From: Dolomedes plantarius
Lineage: Eukaryota > Arthropoda > Arachnida > Araneae > Dolomedidae
DNA: 64,000 nt
Assembly: GCA_907164885.2 (NCBI GenBank)
Contig: OU015494.1
Coordinates: 1,061,768-1,125,767 of the forward strand
Direction: 5' to 3'
The notes under the pieces were generated by a model. That model was given only the letters and a program-made list of their open reading frames with translations. It was not told where the DNA came from and did no database searches. Within the stretch, counting starts at the first letter, position 1; each line of letters opens with the position of its first letter. The translations under genes and the position numbers were made by a program. Below, piece after piece: positions 1-11,998 of this stretch.

Positions 1-3000
1 AATATTTGACATCTAATTTTTAAAAAAAAACTAAAATTAAAATTCTTATTTACTATACTAAATCGTGCACCTAACCCCATGGAGCTGAGAAGATTACATT
101 TTACAAAAATGTCTCTATTCGAGACAGAAGTTACATTGAATCACTTAAAATATTATGACAACAATAATACAGCAGTAATTATTAAAATATCAAAATTAAT
201 TGTAAAAGAATATTACATCAACATTATTAATAGAACACTAAAATTAAATTTAATAAACACAAAATATAACTTGAACTTGTAAGAAAATGGTAAATAAAAT
301 TTCCGTGAACACCCACACTATTCTTTTTAGGTCAAGAAAAACAAACCTCGTGCCGAAGCACCTTGAGTCCATCACCTAGAAAATGAGTCCTGACTTTAAA
401 ATTGACAAAGTTCAGAGTTCTTGAAATATTTACTGTTCTTGTAAAAAATTGGGGTGTCACAAAACTTCATACAAAATAATTTTATTTATAACACTATTAT
501 TAGAATTTAAAACCCTTCCTCAGATGTCTGTTATGGTGGTCATACTCCACAACAGCACTGGGAATTTTATTAAGAGCTTTCAGCGTATCATCGGGGATAC
601 CTGATTCCTCCGAAACTTCAAATTTGACACAACAAAATCACTAGTGAAAAACATAACCCTAATACATATTTCAAATTCTCTAATATTTCAAAAAAATTTT
701 CGTTTTCACCATGATGTACAAAATATTATACCTCTGAGTTTTACAAAATAATGAAGCATGTCTCTACACTCATGCTTATCTGAAAATTACAGGGAGACCT
801 CCAAAACTAGTAAATGAAGTGGCGACCAAAAACACACAAGAAATGAATATCAAATTATTAACCAAAAGCACAATAACAATTTTAAAAGATCAACTTTAAA
901 TGATTATACTCAAAATACACAATATTTATGAATATGAAAAAGGCAATTAAATCATTGAGGTATGAAATTAACTTTCAATACAACACTTTCCTATACATTT
1001 TAATACCATAAACTTTTCATTTCATTCAAAAACCAATTTTAAAACCTACTCAAGTTTGAAGTAAACATGGTTGAACTCATGCTTAGTTCTGCTTCTAGAC
1101 ACAATTTGATAAAACATGTTAATACTCTCACATTTTGATCAAAACTCACAATTCTACCAATTTCAAAAATGAAAACTTCAGACCTTACATCTTTATCAAT
1201 ACAACTCAATTCCCTACCTCACAAATATCATATATCAAATAAATTTATATCAATACACTAATAAACACTTATAAAATTATATCCAAAATTTATCAATTAT
1301 ATACACTTGAGCACCGATATGCAATATACTGAAAAATAAGCACTTTTAATCAATAAACCTTAAAAATATTTACAAAATGACGAGACTGCCAACAGCAACA
1401 AAACCAAAATGAACAATTTAACCCTATTATGTTCTAAAATTTTCCAATAATTATACCAAAACTCATAAATTTTCAAAACAAAATGAAATTACAATTTTCA
1501 AAATTTTACCAATATTTGTTACTATTATTCTGCTATCTAGCTTTCCCCCCTCCCCGAAAACCAAATAGGATTGACTGGAATGATCATCCCCAGAAAACAA
1601 TTTTCAACATGTACTTAATTTTAACAATATTAAAATTTTCATTTTTTACTACCAATAGTTTCAAATTGTCAGAACATTTTTTACTGAATTTTAACTTTTG
1701 TATTTTAACCACAATTTCCAAAATTTACAAAAAATTTTCACATTTTACATATAATAGTTACTTATTTCAATTTTCATCAATACAATTTCAATTTTTAAAA
1801 TTTCAATACCTTAAACTCAAAAGTAATTCACATCTTCAACTTGTACAATTGCTAATTTAACCAATTTAGTAATTTTTCATATTTCTCATTTTTAATAACA
1901 TTTTTTTAGAACCATTTGTTTTTAATTTATCGCGACATAGTTATTAACATTATTATTAATTCATGTAACATTACACTTCAAAACTATTTGGCATGTTTAT
2001 TTTGTAAATTTAAAACAAAACGCTTACCTTAATTTTATCCCAATTTAACTTAATTTAATTTTTTACCTATTTATTTGTTTAGATTTCACAACAATTTTCT
2101 TCTTAAAATTGATCCTGAAAACGGCAGACAGTCCCGGAGAGCCACGGAAATCTTGTTTCGCACACATCCTGACGCTGGGAAAATTTTGTGAAGAAAGAAA
2201 GAAAAAAATAATACGCTGAAGTTTCACACACAAAACATTTTCGATGACAAAAGATGGCACAACACCGCTGACACATCTCATAACAGCCATGTTGCCGCTT
2301 GAGGACAACCTTATTCAATTAATTTTGAAAAACGATGACTAATTTTTAACTGGTTTTTGTAGCACAAAATGTAGAACACTTTTAACGATGAGCAGCCGAC
2401 ACGACGAAAAATTTTACTAATTTCATAATTTTAAACACAGATGACATCACTGCCTTAATTTTTGAAGCGCAGAAAAATGATGACCACAAGCCGAAGATTT
2501 TTTCTTAATACGATGAAAATTTTTTGATTTCGTAAATTTTAAAGGCTGGGATCCCACAGCGAAAAGGTTGCAGAATCGCTGTCGACTTTTGTCGGACACT
2601 GGAGCTTCACGCCCGATCGAAATACATCTTAATCCGAAACTTGAGAACCATGATGCAGTCGGTGAACCGGTGGCGTAGACATTCATTAATTAAATCCATC
2701 AAACAGCAAGATGTTAACACAACAGGCATAAAACACTTCAAATGATCTTCCTAAACATCTTTATTAAATTTCTTTAAACCTCTCAGCTCCGTAATTAATA
2801 AAATTACTTCCCAACCCTTCCCAAACATACGTACCGTCGAGCGGCACGTCCTATCATTTTCTATCCATCCATGACTCTGGCGATAAATCCTTTGTTCATA
2901 GCTTTTAACGAACGCTTAGTGACGCTCATTAGTTATGCGTGATGTCATATCGGATCTTATTGCTAAACTCAGCATTTCCTTTCTCTTCGACACTCAAACC

Positions 3001-3218
3001 ACAGATGCGCCAAGATTATATAATGAAAAGGGGAATTTCCCTCTAGAATCTGTGGTTCTTCGGAGATTGAATCAAGCCGACCCATTAATTCCATTTTCAC
3101 TGCAATACATGCGCCGCTTATTTGAACTCCCAGACTTTTTAATTGTTAAATCCTATATTTTAATAACTAAAATCCCATTTTAAGGTCGCGTGATCGCCCC
3201 CCATATTTAAGCCTCACA
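1..3218 (-). repeat. 3' LTR of an internally deleted LTR retroelement (truncated by window start)
   Basis: Read on the minus strand this block begins TGTGAGGCTT at 3218, directly after a purine tract (3219-3236) that looks like a polypurine tract. Two of its segments recur in 3683-4349: 1-330 matches 3683-4012 and 2892-3218 matches 4023-4349, almost without change. The 331-2891 segment is absent from the second copy, so either this copy carries an insertion or the other has a deletion; the short filler at the junction in the other copy favours a deletion. No convincing protein is encoded. Short ORFs at 79-282 and 2935-3183 lie inside the repeat and are simply duplicated with it. The LTR call is inferred from the repeat plus polypurine-tract geometry. 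Confidence 0.5.
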
Positions 3219-3236
3219 ACTTTCCCCCCCGTCCCC
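3219..3236 (-). other. Putative polypurine tract
   Basis: On the minus strand this is an almost pure G/A run (GGGGACGGGGGGGGAAAGT) immediately before the TGTGAGG start of the presumed LTR. In LTR retroelements such a tract primes plus-strand DNA synthesis. Similar G-rich tracts occur on the minus strand near 53400 and at 63983-63991 in the two gypsy elements of this window. Confidence 0.45.
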
Positions 3237-3682
3237 CTGAAGGCGTGCACACAAGGAGTAGCTAATTCTCTGCAGCACGTCCTCAGAAGAGAAAACACAA
3301 AATTCAATTTCAAAGATTTTTTCTAACCCACTGGAAAATATGCTGAGTTGGGACGTCTCCCACACTACAAAAATTAACTATTAACCCTAGCTACTGAAAC
3401 TCATCATCATCTTGTTAACCCATTTAAACAAACTAAAATTAAATTACATTTACGATTAGAATAGGGCGATCGTTCTCCTGAAGGCGTGCCCACAAAGAAT
3501 GGCCAGTTCTCTGCAACACGTCTCCAGAAGAGAAAAACAACAAAAAAAACTTAATGACTCATCAACTGAAAATTGCTGCTCAGGGCGGGCCCTCCCCGCA
3601 CAGCAAACTCAGAAGAAACCCCACAAAATTATTCCTAATTACGACTTGATTCAACCACATTGATATTAACTAAATTTTCCTA
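3237..3682 (-). repeat. Short interior of the deleted LTR element, two diverged ~240 bp units
   Basis: Two related units begin with CTGAAGGCGTGC at 3238 and 3478. Each contains a second shared block ending in a short GC-rich stretch (3345-3375 and 3570-3605). The block near 3556-3605 matches the reverse complement of 63690-63760, which lies in the 3' untranslated part of the gypsy element at the right end of the window. That links the element to the gypsy group. No gag or pol coding remains. Confidence 0.5.
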
Positions 3683-4349
3683 AATATTTGACATCTAATT
3701 TTTAAAAAAAAACTAAAATTAAAATTCTTATTTACTATACTAAATCGTGCACCTAACCCCATGGAGCTGAGAAGATTACATTTTACAAAAATGTCTCTAT
3801 TCGAGACAGAAGTTACATTGAATCACTTAAAATATTATGACAACAATAATACAGCAGTAATTATTAAAATATCAAAATTAATTGTAAAAGAATATTACAT
3901 CAACATTATTAATAGAACACTAAAATTAAATTTAATAAACACAAAATATAACTTGAACTTGTAAGAAAATGGTAAATAAAATTTCCGTGAACACCCACAC
4001 TATTCTCTTTAGCACACTATTCTTGTTCATAGCTTTTAACGAACGCTTAGTGACGCTCATTAGTTATGCGTGATGTCATATCGGATCTTATTGCTAAACT
4101 CAGCATTTCCTTTCTCTTCGACACTCAAACCACAGATGCGCCAAGATTATATAATGAAAAGGGGAATTTCCCTCTAGAATCTGTGGTTCTTCGGAGATTG
4201 AATCAAGCCGACCCATTAATTCCATTTTCACTGCAATACATGCGCCGCTTATTTGAACTCCCAGACTTTTTAATTGTTAAATCCTATATTTTAATAACTA
4301 AAATCCCATTTTAAGGTCGCGTGATCGCCCCCCATATTTAAGCCTCACA
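3683..4349 (-). repeat. 5' LTR copy of the deleted element, itself deleted internally
   Basis: 3683-4012 duplicates 1-330 and 4023-4349 duplicates 2892-3218. The two parts are joined by about ten bases that repeat the adjacent CACACTATTCT, a typical filler at a deletion junction. The minus-strand start TGTGAGGCTT at 4349 equals that at 3218. The repeat stops exactly where the TA/CA microsatellite starts. Confidence 0.55.
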
Positions 4350-5114
<765 letters not shown>

Positions 5115-5129
5115 ATAATATAATTTTTT

Positions 5130-5269
5130 TTTTTTTACATCAATTGTATACATTGATCGTTGCATTTATTATAAATATATATAGATATATATTTTTGGCA
5201 TTAATTGCATACATTGACCATTGTATTTAATTTGAATGTACTCCGTAGAGAAGCGCGGGTTTTCAGCTA

Positions 5270-5270
<1 letters not shown>
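5130..5270 (+). mobile_element. Helitron-like 3' terminus fragment
   Basis: The sequence GAAGCGCGGG followed by TTTTCAGCTAG, then T, fits the Helitron 3' end (hairpin arm, short spacer, CTAG, insertion before T). The left hairpin arm is eroded. Upstream, two ~60 bp diverged tandem units (from about 5138 and 5199) share CATTGA- and GCATTTA-like words. A (TA)n tract follows at 5271-5330. No Rep or helicase coding is nearby. Confidence 0.4.
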
Positions 5271-5330
<60 letters not shown>

Positions 5331-5334
<4 letters not shown>

Positions 5335-6790
5335 TAAATTTTAATACGTCTTTAACTCGCTAGGTGGCGTTACCTCTTGGACTCATAGCGATATATTGTT
5401 TTTCCTCCTTGTATTCGTTTGCGACCGATGATTACAGGAGTGAAATATCTATTCCAGAGGTATCCTACGCAGGAAGAAAGCCTCGGACTGAACGCGCGCT
5501 CAGACACTGGCATCAAAGAAGTAATAAAAATTTGTATCTTTTTGCAATAAGGGATACGGGGTTCTTGAAATTTTGAGATTGAAATCTTTCTTTTTTATAT
5601 TAGTGTTCAATTTTTCAGCAAAATCAAAGTCAAGTTGCTCCTGTTTCTTTGCCAACATTTTTCCTCCGGTAAAAGCCTTTTAATCTAATGATTTCAACTG
5701 ATATAAAATGAGCAAGAAACTTTATATATATATAAAAAAACACAATACTTTAATTTACGTTATGCTTCCAATTTGTTACAAATGTTTTTATTTTATGTTT
5801 TTGTCACGAGAAATACATCTTCAAAGCTACTCTATTCATCTCTTTCAAAGCTTTAATAGGTTTGCTAGATTGGAAACATTGACGCCAATTGTGAATTTTA
5901 AGAGTTTACTATTAACACATTTGTATGAAGCGCAATCAGACCCCATATATAATATGATTACTAAAAAAAGTTATTGAATTTTTTTGTCATAACTCGGATA
6001 CTTTGACGGCGGTCGACGTCGCAACATTAATTATGCTATTTGAGTTAAATATTATTCAGGGATCAGTCACGACTCTTCAGATTTTAATTTAAGACGCATA
6101 GTTACTTTCCAGAGAACATTTTAGAGAAAATTTTCGATTTTGTTAAATGAATGAAATTTATGATTTTTACGGGCGGATTTTTGAGATATACTGTACTGAT
6201 GACGTTTCGTCAGCAGCTTTATTACTTAAAATTTAAAGTCCCAAACTAAATTTGTTCACTTGAACACCTGGTTTGTTTTTGCAGTTTTATTGAATAGGAG
6301 ATTTTCTTTACATCGAACTGATAATTAGTCTTTATTAAATTGTACATTGTGTTTATCACAATACTGTGTTCCGAATCCATTTATGTAATAAAGAGCGTCA
6401 TTAAAATTATTTAATAGTGCACTCGGGAGTGTTTTTTCAGTGGCTGAAGAGGGGAATCTCTTGGTTGCACGACTGTTGGAACAGCAGTTTAGATGTTACC
6501 TGTCTCTTTCACTGGAAGCATTATAAAAGCGAAAAAGGCAATATCCAGGCTTTAACGTCATCCCATAGTTTCTGTTTTCTTCATCACCCTCAGACTACCA
6601 AAGAAAAGAATGTGCACAAATTACCACTCAAAAAAGTATCAAAATAAGCGAAACATGCACAGAATTAAAATGAATATATTTATAGTCAATATTCTTCATT
6701 CAATATATAGAAGTAAAAAAACATGATAATGACTAGAAAATTTACTTTCATTACATTTGAGTTAATCAGCACACGTAGTACAAATAACGA
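5331..6790. other. No recognisable gene; unclassified AT-rich sequence
   Basis: ORFs of 70-90 codons at 5364-5576, 5708-5977 and 6417-6647 show no motif I recognise and mostly lack an ATG. The missing left end of the neighbouring piggyBac element may lie here, but I found no TTAA-flanked copy of its terminal sequence. A CTCF-like word (CGCTAGGTGGCG) sits near 5357. Confidence 0.5.
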
Positions 6791-6798
6791 CGGAATGT

Positions 6799-8300
6799 TC
6801 ATTTTTCATACATTTTGCACAGAATGTTCGCGATCTTTTTTAGAGGATCCATGTTGATATTTTTTTCATGGTGGTTCAGAGGTATCTGTGTAAAGCAGTT
6901 CTGAAGCACACACTGAGGCAGTGACACTCTCCTCCGAATTCTTCTGCAACTTGAAGAAGCGTCTTTTCTTTCATTTTTCATTACATTCAACATTTAAAGA
7001 CAACCACATTATGTATCTATTCATTGCACTAATATCTATCATATTAAAAAATACAATCAAAGGCCATCGATGTGTCATGCGTTTCATACTAGAAGTTCTC
7101 ACCATTTTGGCCATCGTTTCGACACCAACCTTCGTTTTATTATAGTGTAGGATTATTTGGGGCTTCTTTTCCAAACTGGTGTCCACATCACTAGTGTAAC
7201 GCACTGTACTTTGCGAAGTAACAAATTTTCCTTTTCTGGGACAGTTAGAGAGGATGGTTGCTTTTTCTTGAAATCCGAATAAAGCTGAAAATACAGCAAG
7301 ATTTTTTGGATTTGTGAACAAAGTGGGTAATTCCGGTGTATTTTTTCGAATTGTTCCAATGAAAGATCAAATTTTTTAGATAAGGTGCGTTGCTAATGCA
7401 AAAAAGTTATCCATGTGATATTACAACCAGAATTTTCGATTTCTTTTGCCAATCTTCTGACTAAATTTTCTCCCTGGTGTGGTTCTCTGATTTCATTTTT
7501 GCCTGTTCCAATTTCCAAACATACGATATTACGCTGTCACAGATAACGCAGAATTTGAATCCCTCCTTTTCCGGTTTCGATGACATGTAATGCCGGAATG
7601 GGCATTTTCCACGAAACGCAACTAACTGCCCATCGAGAGTCATAGACCAATTAAGAATTTAAGGTCTTGTAAATAACTGTTCCAGGGGCTTTCATTTATC
7701 ACTTGATCTTTTTTTCCGCCTCTCAGCAGCATTATGAAATCTTATAATACGTACCATACATATGAATATATTGCGACTTATTATCTCACGAAAAATTTGT
7801 CTCCCACTCTTCATGCTCCGAAGTTCGCATACATTTTTCGATTTAAAGACTCCAATATGTAATGACGGTCTAAGTATTTTGTTTTGTTCTATATTATCGA
7901 TAGGTTTCTACTATTTACCAAATATTCTATCGCCTTCAGCGTTTGCCCATTTTACTACAATCTCGAAAAGTGTTTTACGAAAATAGACGAAGAATGAAGA
8001 TTCTATAGAATCCTCTTCACAATTTGCAAACATTGTAGGTCCTAAAAATATTGATTTCAGAACTTCCTTGTGGTATGACAGCTTCATCCTTATACCATAT
8101 ATGTATATTATTTTTGAAAATAAATGTACTATCCAAAGTACATGATGGAGCTACAGTTACTTCGTTGTCGTTATTATCGCATTATGAATAGGAATCCAAA
8201 ACGTAATCTGCGTATTTCACCTTCATCAGAAGACATACATTCATCATTTTCGGTGTCGTAATCTATATCGTCCGGACGTCTAGAATTTTTAAAATTTCAA
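6799..8300 (-). pseudogene. piggyBac transposase pseudogene
   Basis: Reading the minus strand from about 8300 downward gives an acidic N-terminal stretch (near 8250-8290), then (7650-8050) a region like the piggyBac domain around 'RPIFREIISRNIF'. At 7461-7643 'LDGQLVAFRGKCPFRHYM.SKP' matches the piggyBac core around the second catalytic Asp. At 6971-7321 'KKPQIILHYNKTKVGVETM' and 'RWPLIVFFNMIDISAMN' match the C-terminal half of the catalytic domain. The reading frame is broken several times by stops and frameshifts, and the conserved Glu after the second Asp is Gly here. The active enzyme excises and inserts DNA at TTAA; this copy cannot encode it. Confidence 0.85.
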
Positions 8301-8370
8301 TACTTTTTTCCTGTTTATTTTCCATTTTGTTTCTAAAATAACAAATAAATGAGGGAAAGTAAAAAAAAAT

Positions 8371-9047
8371 TACGAATTTGTGAAAATTTTCAAACAAAAT
8401 TTTAATGGCTTCTGTTTATAAATAGGGCAGAACATTGCAGAAAAATTCACGGAATCTCAACATTCGTAAAATAACAAAGCAAGTAAAAATGTACTTATTA
8501 CTAAAGTGTTCCGAAATCAAGTATTATTTTCAACCAAAACACGAAAAGCATCAATACACCAACACACTCACTAACTGTGGCTTCAAATAAATGACTTGCT
8601 GAATAGGATGCAACACCTTCTATATATATCTTGCACGAAATTATCTAGATTAATCCAGAATGTTCTCAAAACTTTGCCATAAAGTTGAAAAATTTGGGGA
8701 CATTTGGTGACATTGGCACAAAAATTTATTAGCAAGTTTATTGTCAAGCGATTATTGTCAAGTTTTATTATCATCATTCACATTTTGTATTGCAACCCTA
8801 GAAAAAATAACAGTATATTACATCTGTATGAATAGCGGGTGCAATGGACCCGCGCGGTAAGTGATGAAACAAATTATGAATCAGTGAAAATTTACAAACA
8901 AAATTTTAATCGTAACTGTTTATATATATAAAGTAGAACATAGGTGTAAAAGTCACGGAATCTCAAAATTTTCAGCCCTAACTTTCATGAGAGAGCTCCG
9001 ATAAATATTGCTGTCGAATCCAATGGACCCGTCTGGTAGACGAAGGG
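8371..9047 (-). mobile_element. piggyBac terminal region with subterminal repeats and TTAA target
   Basis: The element ends in GACGAAGGG at 9047, followed by TTAA at 9048-9051, the expected piggyBac end and target. A related word, CAATGGACCCG, occurs in the terminal part (9021) and again at about 8843. A ~95 bp direct repeat (8371-8466 and 8874-8972) lies just inside. This is the transposase 5' side, since the pseudogene reads leftward. The other end was not found. Confidence 0.6.
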
Positions 9048-9092
9048 TTAAGATAAGAACTTGAAATTATTAAAAATAAGTAAACTAGTATA

Positions 9093-9357
9093 CAGGGTTT
9101 TCACCTATATCCGTTACACCCCCCTTAACTTCTGAACGGTGACAGCTTAGGTCAAAAAGTTGGTCTCTAGGTATGGTAAAAAGGTGATGAGACAACTTAC
9201 ACGCCATCTATTGGCAAATTTTGGAGTTAGCGTTTTTATCTCAAAAACGGTACGACATACGGGATAAAAGTCAATTACAAATTTGTTGAGCATCATCGAT
9301 TTCGTAAGAAAAGTTTAGAAGTGAAGGGAGGTGTAACGGATATAGGTGGGAACCGTG
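9093..9357. mobile_element. MITE, ~265 bp with ~40 bp terminal inverted repeats
   Basis: The left end CAGGGTTTTCACCTATATCC pairs with the right end, whose reverse complement is CACGGTTCCCACCTATATCC. Similarity continues through GTTACACC and CTTAACTTCT/CTTCACTTCT. TA lies before the left end and TGTATA after the right, so a TA-targeting (mariner-like) parent is likely. It has no coding capacity. Confidence 0.7.
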
Positions 9358-9444
9358 TGTATAAGTTTAGGAATGAGTATGAGAAGAATGTATAGTTGAC
9401 GAGAATACCACAAAGTTCTTATTAATTAAGCAAACTTCTTACTA

Positions 9445-10857
9445 CACTCATGGACAAAAAAATTAGCTCACCAAAAAATAATTGCGGGATCGTAACGAAA
9501 CTTGCAATGAAGGTACATGTCGGGAAGATATGCAAATGATTAGAAATGCAGCGTGATTGCGCATTACGTATAGCCGGTAGAGGGCGTTGAACATCGTACT
9601 CTGTGGAGTATAAAACAGGTAACCAAAGCTTGTTTGAGTGTGCTGAATCATTTACAAAGGAAGAGCTGAGATAGACATGCCATTACGCCGTGTTCGAAGA
9701 CAATGTAAGCAGTTGTCGCAGTTTGAGAGGGGGAGAATCGTCGGGATGATGGAAGCTGGGTGGTCAGCTAGGCGAGTAGCTCGTCAATTAGGCCGCTCTG
9801 ATTGTGTTATGAGGAGGTGTTGGGACCAGTGGACCCGAGGGATGTCATGTACACGAAGACCAGGCTCAGGACGCCCTCGACAGACCAGTCGTCGAGAAGA
9901 CCGCCACATCGTAAGAAATGCACGCGTACAGCCAACTGCTTCATCGGCCGCCATCCAGGCACAGGTACCACCTTCACTAGGGGCCTCTGTGTCTTCTCGA
10001 ACCATACGAAGGCGCCTGGCTGAAGGACAGTTGGTATCGCGGCGCCCATTACGTGTGCTGCCCTTGACGCCCACCCATCGACGCCTCCGTTTGGAGTTTT
10101 GCCGCGCACGAGGAAACTGGACTGCAGCGGAATGGAACCAGGTCGTCTTTAGCGACGAATCCAGATTCAATCTCGGCAGTGATGACAATCGTGTGCGTGT
10201 GTGGAGAGCCCGTGGTGAACGATTCAATCCTGCCTTTGCTGTACAGCGACACATCGCTCCCACAGCTGGTGTGATGGTATGGGTTGCCATTGCCTACAAT
10301 ACACGGTCACCCCTAGTATTGTTCCGTGGCACCATGACAGCCCAGCGGTATGTTCATGAAATCATGCAACCACATGTGTTGCCACTCATGCAACGGCTCC
10401 CAGGAGCCATTTTTCAACAAGACAATGCTCGGCATCATACGGCTAGGGTGTCACAATACTGTTTCCAAACTGTTACCACCCTTCCTTGGCCTGCCCGATC
10501 CCCAGATTTGTCTCTAATCGAGCATATCTGGGATCATTTGGGACGACGAGTTGGGCATCCCACGAGTTTGAACGAACTAGAGGCAAGGTTACAGCAAATA
10601 TGGAACGAAATGTCTCAAGACATCATACAGAACTTGTATGACTGAATGCCCGATCGTATCGCATCGTGCATTCGCGCTAGAGGGGGTCCAAGGGACTATT
10701 AACTCCTCCGTTCTTTTGCCTTTTTCTCTGAAATGAATTATCCTTTTTCTTTGATTTTCTTATCATTTACTTATATTAAAGTAGTCATTACGTATGTAAA
10801 ATTTCGTTTCATTTTGACGACTCCTTCTTGGTGCGCTAATTTTTTTGTCCATGAGTG
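9445..10857 (+). mobile_element. Tc1-like DNA transposon, complete with terminal repeats and TA duplication
   Basis: Terminal inverted repeats of about 28 bp begin CACTCATGGACAAAAAAATT and differ at one position (AGCTCACC left, AGCGCACC right). TA is present at 9443-9444 and 10858-10859. The interior holds one transposase gene on the plus strand. The GC content of the gene is well above its surroundings, consistent with a recent arrival. Confidence 0.92.
9677..10645 (+). pseudogene. Tc1-like transposase, C-terminus cut by a late stop
   Basis: The ATG at 9677 opens a 322-codon frame. Residues ~10-75 form the helix-turn-helix DNA-binding region ('RGRIVGMMEAGWSARRVARQ') followed by a GRPR-like basic motif ('GSGRPRQTSRRED'). 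The catalytic domain follows: 'VFSDESRFNL' (first Asp), 'IFQQDNARHHTA' (second Asp) and 'PDLSLIEHIWD' (Glu), as in DD34E enzymes. The TGA at 10643 interrupts the frame about 20 codons early; it continues in frame to a TAA at 10700-10702. All catalytic residues are present, so this is the best-preserved DNA transposase here. A shortened but active protein is possible. Confidence 0.9.
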
Positions 10858-11951
10858 TATTCTTGCATGAGAACAGTGTTACGATCAAAGCGCCGGAAAA
10901 TAGAAAATAGTATAATTGAAAGGAAATCGAGTTGATCGATAGATTTTCATTTGTAACAATCGCGGATTCCTTCGATATGTTCATGCCAAATATTTAAAGT
11001 TAAGATTGCCGGGTTGCTCATCTCAATGTACACAATTTTTCATTTGGATTTGAAGATTTTTCCTCCGTAATAGAGATTCAAAATTCTTTACTCTGCTACC
11101 TCATTCATGTTAGAAATATCTTCCACCAAACGAAATATGCATTGAAAACACAGTCTGTCATATTTTTTTTTCTCGCAATAATTTATAATGGGTGGTTATT
11201 TGTTTTGGAGAATGTTCCGTAATAACTAAATTGTTTATCTTATTCATTAAATGATTACTATCGAGGTAGCTAAATTTGGGGTGTATTGCCAATATATATA
11301 TATAAATCATTCACCTTACTACCTGATTAATATTATCTTACTTAATTGTGTTGTGTTTTTTTATGAATAAAATAATATAATTACCTGATTGAAATTGCAA
11401 ATGGATAGATTTATTGAAATTACTGACACACATAAATACATTATAATACATGATACAATTATTGTCCTAACAACCTTATTTTAAGTCTTCTAATTTTTAT
11501 AATAACTACAAGTGGACTTCAACTATATATAATTCACTGAGGTATTATTAGATTATTTAACGGATGAGGTCTAGCTAGGCATACATAGTTTTACAAGATC
11601 AATGAACAACTGTCACACGTACCTTTATTGAATCTGCATTCGTGGACCGGGCACGCGTCAGGAATCATGATGAATTTCGCACAGTAACAGCATAGGTGGG
11701 GGGTATATCAGTTAGCTGCTGGCGGACGTCCTTCGTTAAGTCCACTGGGAGCGGGTGTTCACTCGTTCGGCTGGTGGCCAGTTCTTGGGACTCTCTTTGT
11801 CAATCGTCGGGTGAAGTCACTCTTCGCGTAGCAGGGCTCCCAATTCAGGTTCCCGTACACGTTCTCTGGGTAACTCCATCGGGCCTCTCTCCTTCGTTCG
11901 TCGGGGAATGGCATACTTTATGCGCATTCCGTCATCTTTCCTAGGCAAACC

Positions 11952-11998
<47 letters not shown>

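Noticed and set aside
79..282. 67-codon ORF starting at an ATG, repeated at 3761-3964
   Set aside because: It lies inside the duplicated LTR segment. Its duplication reflects the repeat, and the composition is typical of AT-rich non-coding DNA.
2935..3183. 82-codon ORF repeated at 4066-4314
   Set aside because: Also part of the LTR repeat. No motif and no context for translation.
9784..10290. 168-codon minus-strand ORF
   Set aside because: Antisense shadow of the Tc1-like transposase.
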